Source: Glycomyces sp040645615 (GTDB lineage Bacteria > Actinomycetota > Actinomycetes > Mycobacteriales > Micromonosporaceae). From it: 64,000 bases of DNA. This document shows positions 50,832-58,911 of the stretch, one piece after another; position 1 is the first letter of the stretch; the number at the start of each line of letters is the position of its first letter. The translations under genes were made by a program, and so were the position numbers. The notes under the pieces were generated by a model that had not been told where the DNA came from, did not search any database, and saw only the letters and a program-made list of their open reading frames with translations. The DNA lies in the NCBI RefSeq assembly GCF_040645615.1, contig NZ_JBEYYO010000004.1, forward strand, positions 1 to 64,000. Direction: 5' to 3'.

Positions 50832-52661
50832 CTAAGGGTTGTCGAGGCGCTGCTTCAGCGCGTCGAGTTCGCTCCAGAGGACGGTGGGGAGGCGGTCGCC
50901 GAAGCGGGCGAACCAGCTCTCGACGAGGGGGATCTCGGCGGCCCATTCCTCGCGGTCGACGTCGAGGGCGGCCTTGAGGTCGGCTTCGGCGAGGTCGAGG
51001 CCGTCCGTGTCGATCGCCTCGGGGGTCGGGCAGTACCCGATCGGGGTCTCGACGGCTTCGGCGCTTCCTTCGAGGCGTTCGACGACCCATTTGAGGACGC
51101 GGGCGTTCTCGCCGAACCCGGGCCACAGGAAGCGGCCGTCCTCGCCGCGGCGGAACCAGTTGACGTAGAAGACCTCGGGCATGAGCGACTCGTCGGTGGC
51201 GGCCTTGCCCATGGCGATCCAGTGGCCGAAGTAGTCGGCGGCGTTGTAGCCGATGAACGGGAGCATCGCCATCGGGTCGCGGCGCACGACCCCGACCTTG
51301 CCCTTGGCGGCGGCGGTGGTCTCCGAGGAGAGCGTGGCGCCCATGTACACGCCGTGGACCCAGTCGCGGGCCTGGGTGACCAGCGGGATCGTGGTGGCGC
51401 GGCGGCCACCGAAGAGGATCGCGTCGATCGGGACGCCGCGCGGGTCGTCGTACTGCTCGGCGAGCACCGGGCACTGCTTGATGGGCGTGCAGAAGCGCGA
51501 GTTCGGGTGGCTGGAGGGCTCGTCGGACTCAGGGGTCCAGTCGCGGCCCTTCCAGTCGATCGCGTGCTCGGGGGCCTCGCCCATGCCCTCCCACCACACG
51601 TCGCCGTCGTCGGTGAGCGCGACGTTGGTGAACAGCGTGTGGCCCTTGGCGATGGTGCGCATCGCGTTGGGGTTGGTGTCGTAGTCGGTGCCGGGCGCGA
51701 CGCCGAAGAACCCGTACTCGGGGTTGGAGGCCCACAGGCGCCCGTCGTCGCCGAAGCGCAGCCACGCGATGTCGTCGCCGAGGGTCTCGACCTTCCAACC
51801 CGGGATCGTGGGTTCGAGCATGGCGAGGTTGGTCTTGCCGCACGCGGAGGGGAACGCCCCGGTCACGTGGTAGACCTTCCCTTCGGGGCTGGTCAGGCGC
51901 AGGATGAGCATGTGCTCGGCGAGCCAGCCCTCGTCGCGGCCCATCGCCGAGCCGATGCGCAGCGCGTAGCACTTCTTGCCCAGCAGGGAGTTCCCGCCGT
52001 AGCCCGAACCGAAGGACCAGATCTCGCGGTCGGCCGGGAAGTGGGAGATGTACTTGGTCTCGTTGCACGGCCACGCCACGTCGGCCTGGCCCGGCTCCAG
52101 GGGCGCGCCGACCGAGTGGAGGCAGCGCACGAAGTCGGCGTCCTCTCCCATCGCTTCGAGCACGTTCGAGCCCATGCGGGTCATGATGTGCATCGAGGCG
52201 GCCACGTAGGCCGAGTCGGTGAGCTCGACGCCGAACATGGGCTGCTCGGCTTCGAGGGAGCCCATGCAGAAGGGGACGACGTACATGGTGCGCCCGCGCA
52301 TGGAGCCGCGGTAGAGGTCGGTCATGGTCTCGCGCATGTAGTCGGGCGCGGTCCAGTTGTTGGTGGGCCCGGCGTCCTCGGGGTCGAGCGAGCAGATGAA
52401 GGTGCGCTCCTCGACTCGGGCGACGTCGTCGGGGTCGGTGCGGGCGAGGAACGAGTCCGGCTTGGCCGGGACGGGGACGAGGGTCCCGAAGGCGACGAGC
52501 TCGGCGGTGAGCCGGCCCCATTCGGCCTGGGTGCCGTCGCACCACACGATCTGGTCGGGGTCGGTCAGGGCGGCGACCTCGCCGACCCAGGCGATGAGCC
52601 CGGCGTGGGTGGTGGGGGGATCGGTCAGCCCGGTCAAGGGTTCGGCGGCTTCGATGCTCAC
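50832..52661 (-). CDS. pckG: Phosphoenolpyruvate carboxykinase (GTP)
   Basis: 609 residues; GTG at 52661 with AAGGAG 5 nt upstream. Converts oxaloacetate and GTP to PEP, CO2 and GDP (gluconeogenesis and anaplerosis). Landmarks are the substrate-binding region YGGNSLLGKKCYALRI, the active-site P-loop FPSACGKTNLAML, kinase-2 GDDIAWLRF, the guanine-site segment NPEYGFFGVAPGT, and RRDPMAMLPFIGYNAADYF. The length fits the GTP class. The open frame extends 62 codons upstream, but that part is not PEPCK-like. The A/T-richer upstream region probably holds the promoter. Confidence 0.97.
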   Translation of the reverse strand: MSIEAAEPLTGLTDPPTTHAGLIAWVGEVAALTDPDQIVWCDGTQAEWGRLTAELVAFGTLVPVPAKPDSFLARTDPDDVARVEERTFICSLDPEDAGPTNNWTAPDYMRETMTDLYRGSMRGRTMYVVPFCMGSLEAEQPMFGVELTDSAYVAASMHIMTRMGSNVLEAMGEDADFVRCLHSVGAPLEPGQADVAWPCNETKYISHFPADREIWSFGSGYGGNSLLGKKCYALRIGSAMGRDEGWLAEHMLILRLTSPEGKVYHVTGAFPSACGKTNLAMLEPTIPGWKVETLGDDIAWLRFGDDGRLWASNPEYGFFGVAPGTDYDTNPNAMRTIAKGHTLFTNVALTDDGDVWWEGMGEAPEHAIDWKGRDWTPESDEPSSHPNSRFCTPIKQCPVLAEQYDDPRGVPIDAILFGGRRATTIPLVTQARDWVHGVYMGATLSSETTAAAKGKVGVVRRDPMAMLPFIGYNAADYFGHWIAMGKAATDESLMPEVFYVNWFRRGEDGRFLWPGFGENARVLKWVVERLEGSAEAVETPIGYCPTPEAIDTDGLDLAEADLKAALDVDREEWAAEIPLVESWFARFGDRLPTVLWSELDALKQRLDNP

Positions 52662-52917
52662 GTTGGCTCCTTCGGCTTTGGTGCTCGTTCGAGCGGCGGG
52701 GCGCGAGGCCCGTGCCGCGGCCGGCCCCTCGGACGCTACGTGAACGGCGGGCTTCGCGCAGGAACTCGTGCGCGATTGCACCGGGCTTGAGCAGGCACTC
52801 CGTGAACGATCCTTTACAGCTTGCGCATTCGAGCTCGAAACGAGCACTACTACCGGCTGTTTCCACTTTTGTGCGCAGCCTCGCGCATCACAATCCGAAT
52901 TTGCATCATGCTCTCAA

Positions 52918-52956
52918 CTAACGCGATCGGTTTCGATCATGAAACGAGCGCGTTAG
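52918..52956. repeat. Nested inverted repeat upstream of pckG
   Basis: CTAACGCG (52918-52925) pairs with CGCGTTAG (52949-52956), and inside it GTTTC (52930-52934) pairs with GAAAC (52941-52945). It lies about 260 bp before pckG in A/T-richer DNA; either a cruciform-type operator or an RNA hairpin. Confidence 0.45.
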
Positions 52957-53053
52957 ATCGCGGTCACGAGCAGATCGGTGCGCGGAGAGCGGGCAGCGAC
53001 AGGCCCATTTGACGTGAATCAGCCCACAACGGCGTGCTGTAGGTGAAGATGCC

Positions 53054-53218
53054 TAGGGCGGGTCCGGGAACTCGCGGCGAGTCGGTATCCGAGTCCATTC
53101 GTTCGCTCGCGAGGCGGAAGGCCTTCCGAATACCGGTGTTGTATTCGGGAGGCCGACAACGAAGCGAGCGGGCGAATGGGCCGGATAACGGCCGTCGGGG
53201 GTTCCCGGACCCGCCCTA
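53054..53218. mobile_element. MITE-like long palindromic element
   Basis: The ends are a perfect 18-bp inverted repeat (TAGGGCGGGTCCGGGAAC at 53054-53071, its complement at 53201-53218). The interior continues as an imperfect inverted repeat to the centre near 53137: TATCCG, CCATTCG, CGCTCGC, GGCCT and CCGAATAC recur in mirrored order. The element begins GGGCGGG, ends CCCGCCC and is flanked by TA on both sides, as for elements that duplicate a TA target (IS630/mariner type). It has no ORF. A large structured RNA or a REP-type palindrome is the alternative. Confidence 0.55.
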
Positions 53219-53255
53219 CAGGTCACCCCGAGAAATGAGCGCGTTGGAGACGACG

Positions 53256-53372
53256 ATGGCCCACCGTGAACCGGAACCGCAGCCGCGCCGGGTGAAGCAC
53301 CTCGCGTTCAGCCTCGGCCTGCCGCTCCTCGTGATCGCGGCGGTCGTGATCGTCTACCTGGTCGCCAGATAG
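53256..53372 (+). CDS. Small single-pass membrane protein
   Basis: 38 residues. ATG at 53256 has GGAG 6 nt upstream. A basic, Pro-rich N-terminus (MAHREPEPQPRRVKHL) leads into one transmembrane helix (AFSLGLPLLVIAAVVIVYLV), so the N-terminus should be cytoplasmic. An upstream in-frame ATG at 53235 would give 45 residues. It stands alone just right of the palindromic element. Unknown function, but it shows a ribosome site and protein-like composition. Confidence 0.6.
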   Translation: MAHREPEPQPRRVKHLAFSLGLPLLVIAAVVIVYLVAR

Positions 53373-53378
53373 ACGAAC

Positions 53379-53410
53379 GGCCGCGACCCCGAAGGGCCGC
53401 GGCCAAAAAA
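53379..53410. terminator. Hairpin between convergent genes
   Basis: Stem GGCCGCG/CGCGGCC (53379-53385 and 53398-53404) with an A-run after it on the plus strand. The T-run lies on the wrong side for a canonical minus-strand terminator, so its role is uncertain. Confidence 0.4.
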
Positions 53411-53418
53411 ACATCGGG

Positions 53419-53973
53419 TCAGACGGAGGGTCCGCGGCGGCGCAGCTCGTCGACGCTGACCATCGCCTCGCGCAGCTCCTTGAGCCAGTCCTCGGCGTGC
53501 TGCTCGACCAGCCGCACGCACCACGCCAGAGCGTCCGAGCGCGACGCGGCCACGCCCGACCCGACCAGCGTGTCGAGCACGAGCCGCTCGGGCTGGCGCA
53601 GACGCGTCGTGACCGGCAGCGACTGGTGGGTGAACACCATGGTGGTGCTCCCGCAACGCGCCCCCCACGAGGCCTGGCGGTGGTACCGGTACTGGAGCTG
53701 CTGCGCGATCTGGACGCGCATGTCCCGCGTGGCCTCGCGGAACCGGGAGATGCGGCCCTCCTCGGTCGCGGCGCGGTCGGATTCGGTGGCGTCGGCGGGA
53801 TGGTCGGGGGTCGGCAGCGGGCAGATGATGATCATCTCGTCGCGGTCGACGGTGACCTCGGGAAGCCCCGAGATCCAGCCGTCGGGGACGATCCCGTAGA
53901 TCCACGCCGGGGCGTCGTCAGTGGACGGCAGGGGTCCGTAATGCCACGAGCCGGTGTCGTCGTTGGCGGCCAT
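53419..53973 (-). CDS. Conserved-looking soluble protein, unknown
   Basis: 184 residues, no signal peptide. The N-terminus is aromatic (SWHYGPLPSTDDAPAWIYGIV), followed by a beta segment (VTVDRDEMIIICPLPT). A C-terminal helical half resembles ribbon-helix-helix style regulators (PERLVLDTLVGSGVAASRSDALAWCVRLV). It is the last gene on the strand of the FtsK-like unit, 61 bp after the membrane protein, so it may be part of it. The possible DNA-binding half is an inference. Confidence 0.7.
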   Translation of the reverse strand: MAANDDTGSWHYGPLPSTDDAPAWIYGIVPDGWISGLPEVTVDRDEMIIICPLPTPDHPADATESDRAATEEGRISRFREATRDMRVQIAQQLQYRYHRQASWGARCGSTTMVFTHQSLPVTTRLRQPERLVLDTLVGSGVAASRSDALAWCVRLVEQHAEDWLKELREAMVSVDELRRRGPSV

Positions 53974-54034
53974 CGACGGGTCTCCTCACGTTTCTATGAC
54001 GCATCAGGTGTACCCCATCGAAGCAAATGCGGGC

Positions 54035-54697
54035 TCACAGGCCCCGCATGAACGCCCCCGCCAGAGCGCACACCGCGACCACCGATGCGCCCACGCACGC
54101 GAGGACCTGGCCCGGCCGCGGGCGGACCCGGTACTGCCAGCTCAGCCACACGCTCAACGCGACCGGCCCGGCCCCGACTCCTCCGAACAGGGTCAACGCC
54201 GCGAACGCCGGGCCGACGGCCGAGTCGTCGCGGAGGATCCACAGCGCGACGGCCACGGCGAGCGTGCCGAGCCCCGCCCCGATGAGCGCGGCGGTGACCT
54301 CGGTGTGGCGCGGCGCCTCGATCGGCAGTTCCCCCTGCCGGGCGAGGGCCAGGAGCCGCTCGGAGCGTTCGAGCCGGGCCCGGACGCGTTCGGCCTCGGG
54401 CTCGGGGTCGGGCGTCCCGGGCTCGGGCGCGGGACCGGTGCGGCGGTGGCCCACGAAGTCGCCCAGGGACCGCCACAGCGCGGCGACGGTCTTGTCGGTC
54501 TCGGCCACGAGCGTGGACGCCGACACCGAGGCCCGGTCGGCCTCGTCGCGGGCCGCTCGGGCGGCGGCGACCGCGTCGGTGAGGCGTTCGGCCTCGTCGC
54601 GGTAGGCGGTCTCGGCGGCGCGGACCTCCTCCTCGGCGCTGGAGCGCTCGGCCAGGTAGGCCGCGACGGCGTCGGCGTATTCGGTGTCGGTCGCCAT
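54035..54697 (-). CDS. Coiled-coil membrane protein of the FtsK-like unit
   Basis: 220 residues; ATG 54697 with GAGGAG upstream. Residues about 5-65 are a long Ala/Glu/Arg coiled coil (AERSSAEEEVRAAETAYRDE), a second helical segment follows (about 95-120), and three transmembrane helices end the protein (about 130-215). No family is recognised. It lies 77 bp downstream of the ATPase gene. The coiled coil would sit in the cytoplasm, where it could contact the N-terminal coil of the ATPase. Confidence 0.75.
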   Translation of the reverse strand: MATDTEYADAVAAYLAERSSAEEEVRAAETAYRDEAERLTDAVAAARAARDEADRASVSASTLVAETDKTVAALWRSLGDFVGHRRTGPAPEPGTPDPEPEAERVRARLERSERLLALARQGELPIEAPRHTEVTAALIGAGLGTLAVAVALWILRDDSAVGPAFAALTLFGGVGAGPVALSVWLSWQYRVRPRPGQVLACVGASVVAVCALAGAFMRGL

Positions 54698-54774
54698 GGC
54701 GTCTCCTCTGCTGTGTTTCTCGGCCGGGCTCGCGTTCGGCTGCCACCGATCTTCGTGTCGTCCCTGGCCCGGTG

Positions 54775-57627
54775 CTATTGCAGGTCGAGCACGGCTTCGG
54801 GCCGGGGCAGGCGGGCGGTGGTCCGGTAGGGGATCACGACCTGCGGGACGCGGTGGCGGGCCCGGTCGAAATACAGGCCGCGGCGGGTGCGCGGATACCA
54901 GGCCGGGCCGCCGCTCGCCGGGGAGAGCGGCGCGAGTTCGGGGCCTTGGACGTCGAGGGCGAGCCAGGCGTCGACCGCGTCGAACCGGGCCGAGAACCCG
55001 CCGAGGTCTTCGCGCAGGCGCGGCACGGACCGCCACCAGCCGAGGGTGTGGAGGTGCCGTTCGGGGCCGTCGATGAGCATGGCGCGCAAGCGGGCCAGCC
55101 CGGGCGCGTCGAGGCGGGCGGCGTCGGCGGCGTACACGAGGTTCAGGCGCAGGGTCCCGTCGCAGCGCAGCTCCCAGTCGCGGCAGGCCGCGTCGAGGTC
55201 GTCGTGCCAGTCGACCTCGGCCCCGTCGGCTTCGAGCGCGGCGGCCAGCGCGAGCGCGGCGGGCGCGGCGTCGGGTTCGAGGCAGCACAGGTCGACACCG
55301 ATGCGCTGGCCCGCTTCGCGCGCCGCGGCGGTGGCGGTGAGGGCGGCGGTGGCGAGGATGTCGGCGGCTTCGGTGGTGCGGGTACCGAGGACGGCGAGGT
55401 TGCGGCCGGGAGCGCGGTGGAGGGCCAGTTCGGCGCCGCGGGAGGCGACGTCGATGGTCTGGCCGAGCAGGGCGGTCTCGGGGCCGGGCGCGGTGTCGGC
55501 GAGTTCGGGCACGAGGTCGCCGTCGAACAGCGCGGGCGGGGGGCTGCCTGGCTTGCGGGCCTCCCACAGGCGCTGCTGGAGGGGTTCCCAGGCGTCGGCG
55601 TGCCCGGCGTTGGGGACGGCGACGGTGGTGTTGGCGCCGGTGTGCCCGGATTCGGCGTTGACGACGGCGTGGAAGCGGGGGACGGTGTCGGCGGCGTGGT
55701 TGTTCTCGGCGAGGACCCTGCGGGCCTTGGGGAGTGCGATGCGGAGGGTGAACTGGGCGACCAGGCTGGGGCGGCCCCAGAGCGCTTCGATGCCGGCGAT
55801 GTCCTGGGAGGCGAGGACGAGGTGGATGCCCTGGCTGCGGCCGCGGCGGGCGAGGTCGTCGAGGAGCTGCACGGCTTCTTCGGTGACGGCGTCGCGCGCT
55901 TCGAGGAGCACTTGGAACTCGTCCACGACGGCGACGATGCGGGGCCAGTGCCCTTCGGGGTCGGCGGCGCGGAGCTCTTCGAGCTTGGTGGCCTCGTGGG
56001 CTTTGGCCGCTTCGGCGCGGCGGCGCAGTTCCTCTTTGAGGTGCCGCAGGAGGGCGAGGCCGAATTCGCGGTCGTCGTTGATGTTGACGCCGACCAGGCG
56101 CACGTGCGGGAGCCAGGAGGGGTCGCGGCGCCCGGACGCGAAGCGCGCGAAGGAGACGCCTTCTTTGAAGTCGAGGAGGTACAGCGCGAGTTCGTCGGGG
56201 CTGTAGTCGGAGGCGAGGGCGGCGATCCAGGCGTAGAGGAGGTTGGTCTTGCCCGAGCCGGAGGGCCCGCCGACGAGCGCGTGGGGCGGGTTGTCGCCCA
56301 GTTCGATGCGGGCGAGGTCGCCGGTGGGGGTCTCCCCGACGGCGGCGCGGAGCCCGGTGGCCGAGGACGCGGTCCACAGCCGGGGCGGGAGGAGGTCGAC
56401 CAGGCGGGCCGGTTCCCTTCCGGCGCTGTGCTTCTCGCCGATGGCTTTGGCGGCGGCGGTGATGGTGGAGGCGGGCGGGGGGCCGTCGAGCTCGATCGCG
56501 GCCCCGGGCAGGCCCGAGTAGGCGTCGGCGGTGAGGCGAGGGAGGTCGGCGGGCCCGGCGGTGTCGTCGCCGACAATGACGAGGTGCACCCCGGCGGCGA
56601 CCCCGGTGCGCCTCAGGCGGGCGAGCTGGGCCTGGTCGTGGGCGGGCCAGGCGGCGAGGTCGGCGCCCTGGAGCACGAGCACCCGCCACGGTTCGGGCCT
56701 GCGCCCGGTCGCGGCGGCGAGGGCGGCGAGCGAGTCGTGCTCCCCGGCGAGCACGTCGGCGTTGACGCGCCGCACGGTCTCCACAAGCGAGTCGAGTTCG
56801 TCGCGCAACCCCGAAGGCCCCACAAAGGAGAGGAGTCCAGCCTTCCCGAGTGCGGCGAAGGCAGAAAGCGACCGGCCGAGCCGCTCGGGGTCGTACACGT
56901 GGAACCGCACGAGCCCGGCGGGCACCGATCCCACGGCGCGCAGCAGCAGCCCGGGAAGTGCTTGCGCCGCATCGGCATCGATGCGCAGATGCGCCCGATC
57001 GAGCAACGGCACGAGCGCGGGCAGTGAGATCGCGGTCACCGAGGGTGCCGAAATGTCACACCCCCCTGTCACACTCTTCTCACCGGCAACAGCGCGAGAC
57101 GGAAAGGAGGAACCAAGAGCGCCAACAGCCTCAGCACCGGCGGCGACGGCCGCCCGAGTGCCACCAGAGGCCAAGGCGGCGGCCTCCGGAACGCCGCGAA
57201 AATCAGGGTGGGTGGGGTGGGGGGCGGGGGGGAGGGGGCCCCCGGAGCGACTCTCACGTTCGCTGCCCGCGATCGTCCCGATCCGCAGCAGTGGGGCCGC
57301 GCCTCGGCCGAGTACCGACTCCGGTCGCCAGTCGTCCCAACCATCCCCGGCCGCCGCCGGGGCGGCGCGCCGCGCCGCGGCCAGTGCCGCTTCGTGTCCG
57401 CTCTGGACCGCCGCTGCGGTCCGCGCGGTGAGCGTGCTCATCATCTTCTCGTGGATGCCCTCCAGCTGCACTCGCTTGCGCGAGGACTCGCTGATGGCCC
57501 GTTCGGCTTCGGCCCTCTCGGCTTCGGCGGAGGCCGCGGTCCGGTCGGCGAGGAGGCGGGCTTCACCTCGGGCGCGGGCGAGTTCGTCGCCCATGGCCGC
57601 CACCAGTCGTCTGCGCCAGCTGCTCAT
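54775..57627 (-). CDS. FtsK/SpoIIIE-type ATPase with N-terminal coiled coil (non-ESX)
   Basis: 950 residues from ATG 57627, two bases after the preceding gene. An N-terminal coiled coil (about 10-75; RTAASAEAERAEAERAI) and a disordered linker lead to a degenerate first ATPase-like domain (about 200-380; WRVLVLQGADLAAW). The FtsK/SpoIIIE domain follows with Walker A GGPSGSGKT (about 453-461), YLLDFKEGVSFARFA and Walker B VAVVDEFQ (about 566-571), then a C-terminal degenerate third domain with no Walker motif. There are no transmembrane helices, unlike FtsK and EccC, so the adjacent membrane protein may anchor it. The substrate is unknown. Closest known logic: DNA translocases or the EccCb part of type VII systems. 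Confidence 0.88.
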   Translation of the reverse strand: MSSWRRRLVAAMGDELARARGEARLLADRTAASAEAERAEAERAISESSRKRVQLEGIHEKMMSTLTARTAAAVQSGHEAALAAARRAAPAAAGDGWDDWRPESVLGRGAAPLLRIGTIAGSERESRSGGPLPPAPHPTHPDFRGVPEAAALASGGTRAAVAAGAEAVGALGSSFPSRAVAGEKSVTGGCDISAPSVTAISLPALVPLLDRAHLRIDADAAQALPGLLLRAVGSVPAGLVRFHVYDPERLGRSLSAFAALGKAGLLSFVGPSGLRDELDSLVETVRRVNADVLAGEHDSLAALAAATGRRPEPWRVLVLQGADLAAWPAHDQAQLARLRRTGVAAGVHLVIVGDDTAGPADLPRLTADAYSGLPGAAIELDGPPPASTITAAAKAIGEKHSAGREPARLVDLLPPRLWTASSATGLRAAVGETPTGDLARIELGDNPPHALVGGPSGSGKTNLLYAWIAALASDYSPDELALYLLDFKEGVSFARFASGRRDPSWLPHVRLVGVNINDDREFGLALLRHLKEELRRRAEAAKAHEATKLEELRAADPEGHWPRIVAVVDEFQVLLEARDAVTEEAVQLLDDLARRGRSQGIHLVLASQDIAGIEALWGRPSLVAQFTLRIALPKARRVLAENNHAADTVPRFHAVVNAESGHTGANTTVAVPNAGHADAWEPLQQRLWEARKPGSPPPALFDGDLVPELADTAPGPETALLGQTIDVASRGAELALHRAPGRNLAVLGTRTTEAADILATAALTATAAAREAGQRIGVDLCCLEPDAAPAALALAAALEADGAEVDWHDDLDAACRDWELRCDGTLRLNLVYAADAARLDAPGLARLRAMLIDGPERHLHTLGWWRSVPRLREDLGGFSARFDAVDAWLALDVQGPELAPLSPASGGPAWYPRTRRGLYFDRARHRVPQVVIPYRTTARLPRPEAVLDLQ

Positions 57628-57629
57628 GG

Positions 57630-58400
57630 TCACGCCTTCCGCTCGGTCTTGCTCAGTCGGTGGAGCGCGGCCACGAGCGCCGGGCCCACCGCCGCGGTGC
57701 GGGCCGCGTCCGGTTCGTCTTGGGCGCGCCCGAGCGTGCATGCCGAGGCGAGGGCCGCGCCGATGTGGTCGGGTTCGGCGCCGGGCACGAGGGAGCGGAC
57801 CTTCTCGGCGCACTTGTCGCGCAACGCGGGCACGTCGCGCGCGGTCGGGGTGCGGCCGAGGTGTTCGGCCGCGAGCGTGCGCACGAGCGGCCAGGCCAGG
57901 CCCGGGAGCTTGACGCCGGTCTGGGGTCCGGCGTCGCGCAGGCGTTTGCAGTACGCGTCGGCGTTGCCGTCACCGGCGGCTTTGAGCAGGTCGTTGAACA
58001 ACCTCGTGGGCGGGACCTTCTGGGGGTCGGCGGCCCCGGTGCGCTCGCACAGTTCGTTGACGCGGGCGGTCCACCACGCGAGCGGGTCGACCGGTGCGGG
58101 CGCGGCGGCGGGCCCGCTGCGCTGCGCGGGGGCGACGGCGGCCGGGGCGGTGCCCGCGCCGATCGCGTCCAGGTAGTCGCCGATCGCGGTGGCGGTCTCG
58201 GCGAGGCGGGTGCGGGCGTGGGCGAGGCGTTCGCGGGCGGCGCCGAGGCGGTGGAGGCCGATCTCGGCGTTCGATTCGCGCGCGGCCTCTTTGAGCTCGG
58301 CCTGCGCGGTCTCGAAGTGGGCGTCGGCGGTGTCGAGGGCGGGCAGCGGGAGGTCTGCGGCGAGGGCCCTGAGGCGCCCGGCGAGGGCGGCGACGTCCAC
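57630..58400 (-). CDS. Helical protein of the FtsK-like unit, unknown
   Basis: 256 residues from GTG 58400, with GGAG 6 nt upstream. The N-terminal third (1-80) is coiled-coil-like (AQAELKEAARESNAEIGLHRL). After a Pro/Ala linker the C-terminal two thirds form a compact helical domain with three cysteines (NELCERT, DAYCKRL, RDKCAEKV). It is soluble. It follows the 88-residue gene by 13 bp and precedes the ATPase by two bases. The tight spacing implies a shared role, perhaps as an adaptor or chaperone. Confidence 0.75.
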   Translation of the reverse strand: MDVAALAGRLRALAADLPLPALDTADAHFETAQAELKEAARESNAEIGLHRLGAARERLAHARTRLAETATAIGDYLDAIGAGTAPAAVAPAQRSGPAAAPAPVDPLAWWTARVNELCERTGAADPQKVPPTRLFNDLLKAAGDGNADAYCKRLRDAGPQTGVKLPGLAWPLVRTLAAEHLGRTPTARDVPALRDKCAEKVRSLVPGAEPDHIGAALASACTLGRAQDEPDAARTAAVGPALVAALHRLSKTERKA

Positions 58401-58413
58401 GGCGGTCTCCGTT

Positions 58414-58680
58414 CTAGAGGGTCGCGGCGTAGGTCTCGGCCTGTTCGGCGGCCGCGAAGGTCGCGGCCAGGGACTGCTCCAGTTCGGCGGCGGCCTGCGC
58501 GAGCGCGGCTTGGGCGGTGGTGACCGCGTCGTGGCCCGAGCCGGCGGTGGCGGCGGTGAGGCTCCCTTGTGCTGACTCGATGTTCTGACTGGCGGCGGTG
58601 ATCGCGGCCTGGCCGTCGCGGACCTGCTGGAGGGCGGCGGCGATGGCCGACTTGAGTTCGGCGACGCTCACGGTTGACAC
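58414..58680 (-). CDS. WXG100-sized helical-hairpin protein heading the FtsK-like unit
   Basis: 88 residues, first gene of the unit. Two predicted long helices (about 5-40 and 50-85; VAELKSAIAAALQQVRDGQ, VTTAQAALAQAAAELEQSL) are separated by a Gly/Ser turn (ATAGSGHDA). The length and hairpin design match WXG100 proteins, but the WxG motif is missing. GTG 58680 or the in-frame GTG at 58671 is the start. There is no signal peptide. Pairing of such a protein with an FtsK/SpoIIIE ATPase is the hallmark of type VII secretion, so it may be a substrate or a structural partner. Confidence 0.75.
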   Translation of the reverse strand: MSTVSVAELKSAIAAALQQVRDGQAAITAASQNIESAQGSLTAATAGSGHDAVTTAQAALAQAAAELEQSLAATFAAAEQAETYAATL

Positions 58681-58911
58681 GAGCTCATTCTCACCGAGAA
58701 CACGTCCACTTTCAGTGATCGTGAGATAACGCGGCGTGTCTGCTTTGTCGGATTTCCGACGCTCCCGTGACTACCAGTGTTGCTTTCGATGCATTTTACG
58801 GTGGCGGAGTGACACACCTCCCAACTAGAGTGTGACCTACCAACGGGGCACGGCGAGTCTGCAAGCCGCAGGCGAGCACCGCCCCTTCACATCGACACCC
58901 GGGAGGCGACC
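58681..58911. promoter_or_regulatory. Divergent promoter region, FtsK-like unit and phoH
   Basis: A 231-bp non-coding region. For phoH, TAGAGT (58826-58831) is a good -10, giving a leader of about 75 nt; no clear -35 is visible. The A/T-richer part (58735-58800) probably also holds the promoter of the leftward unit. Confidence 0.45.
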
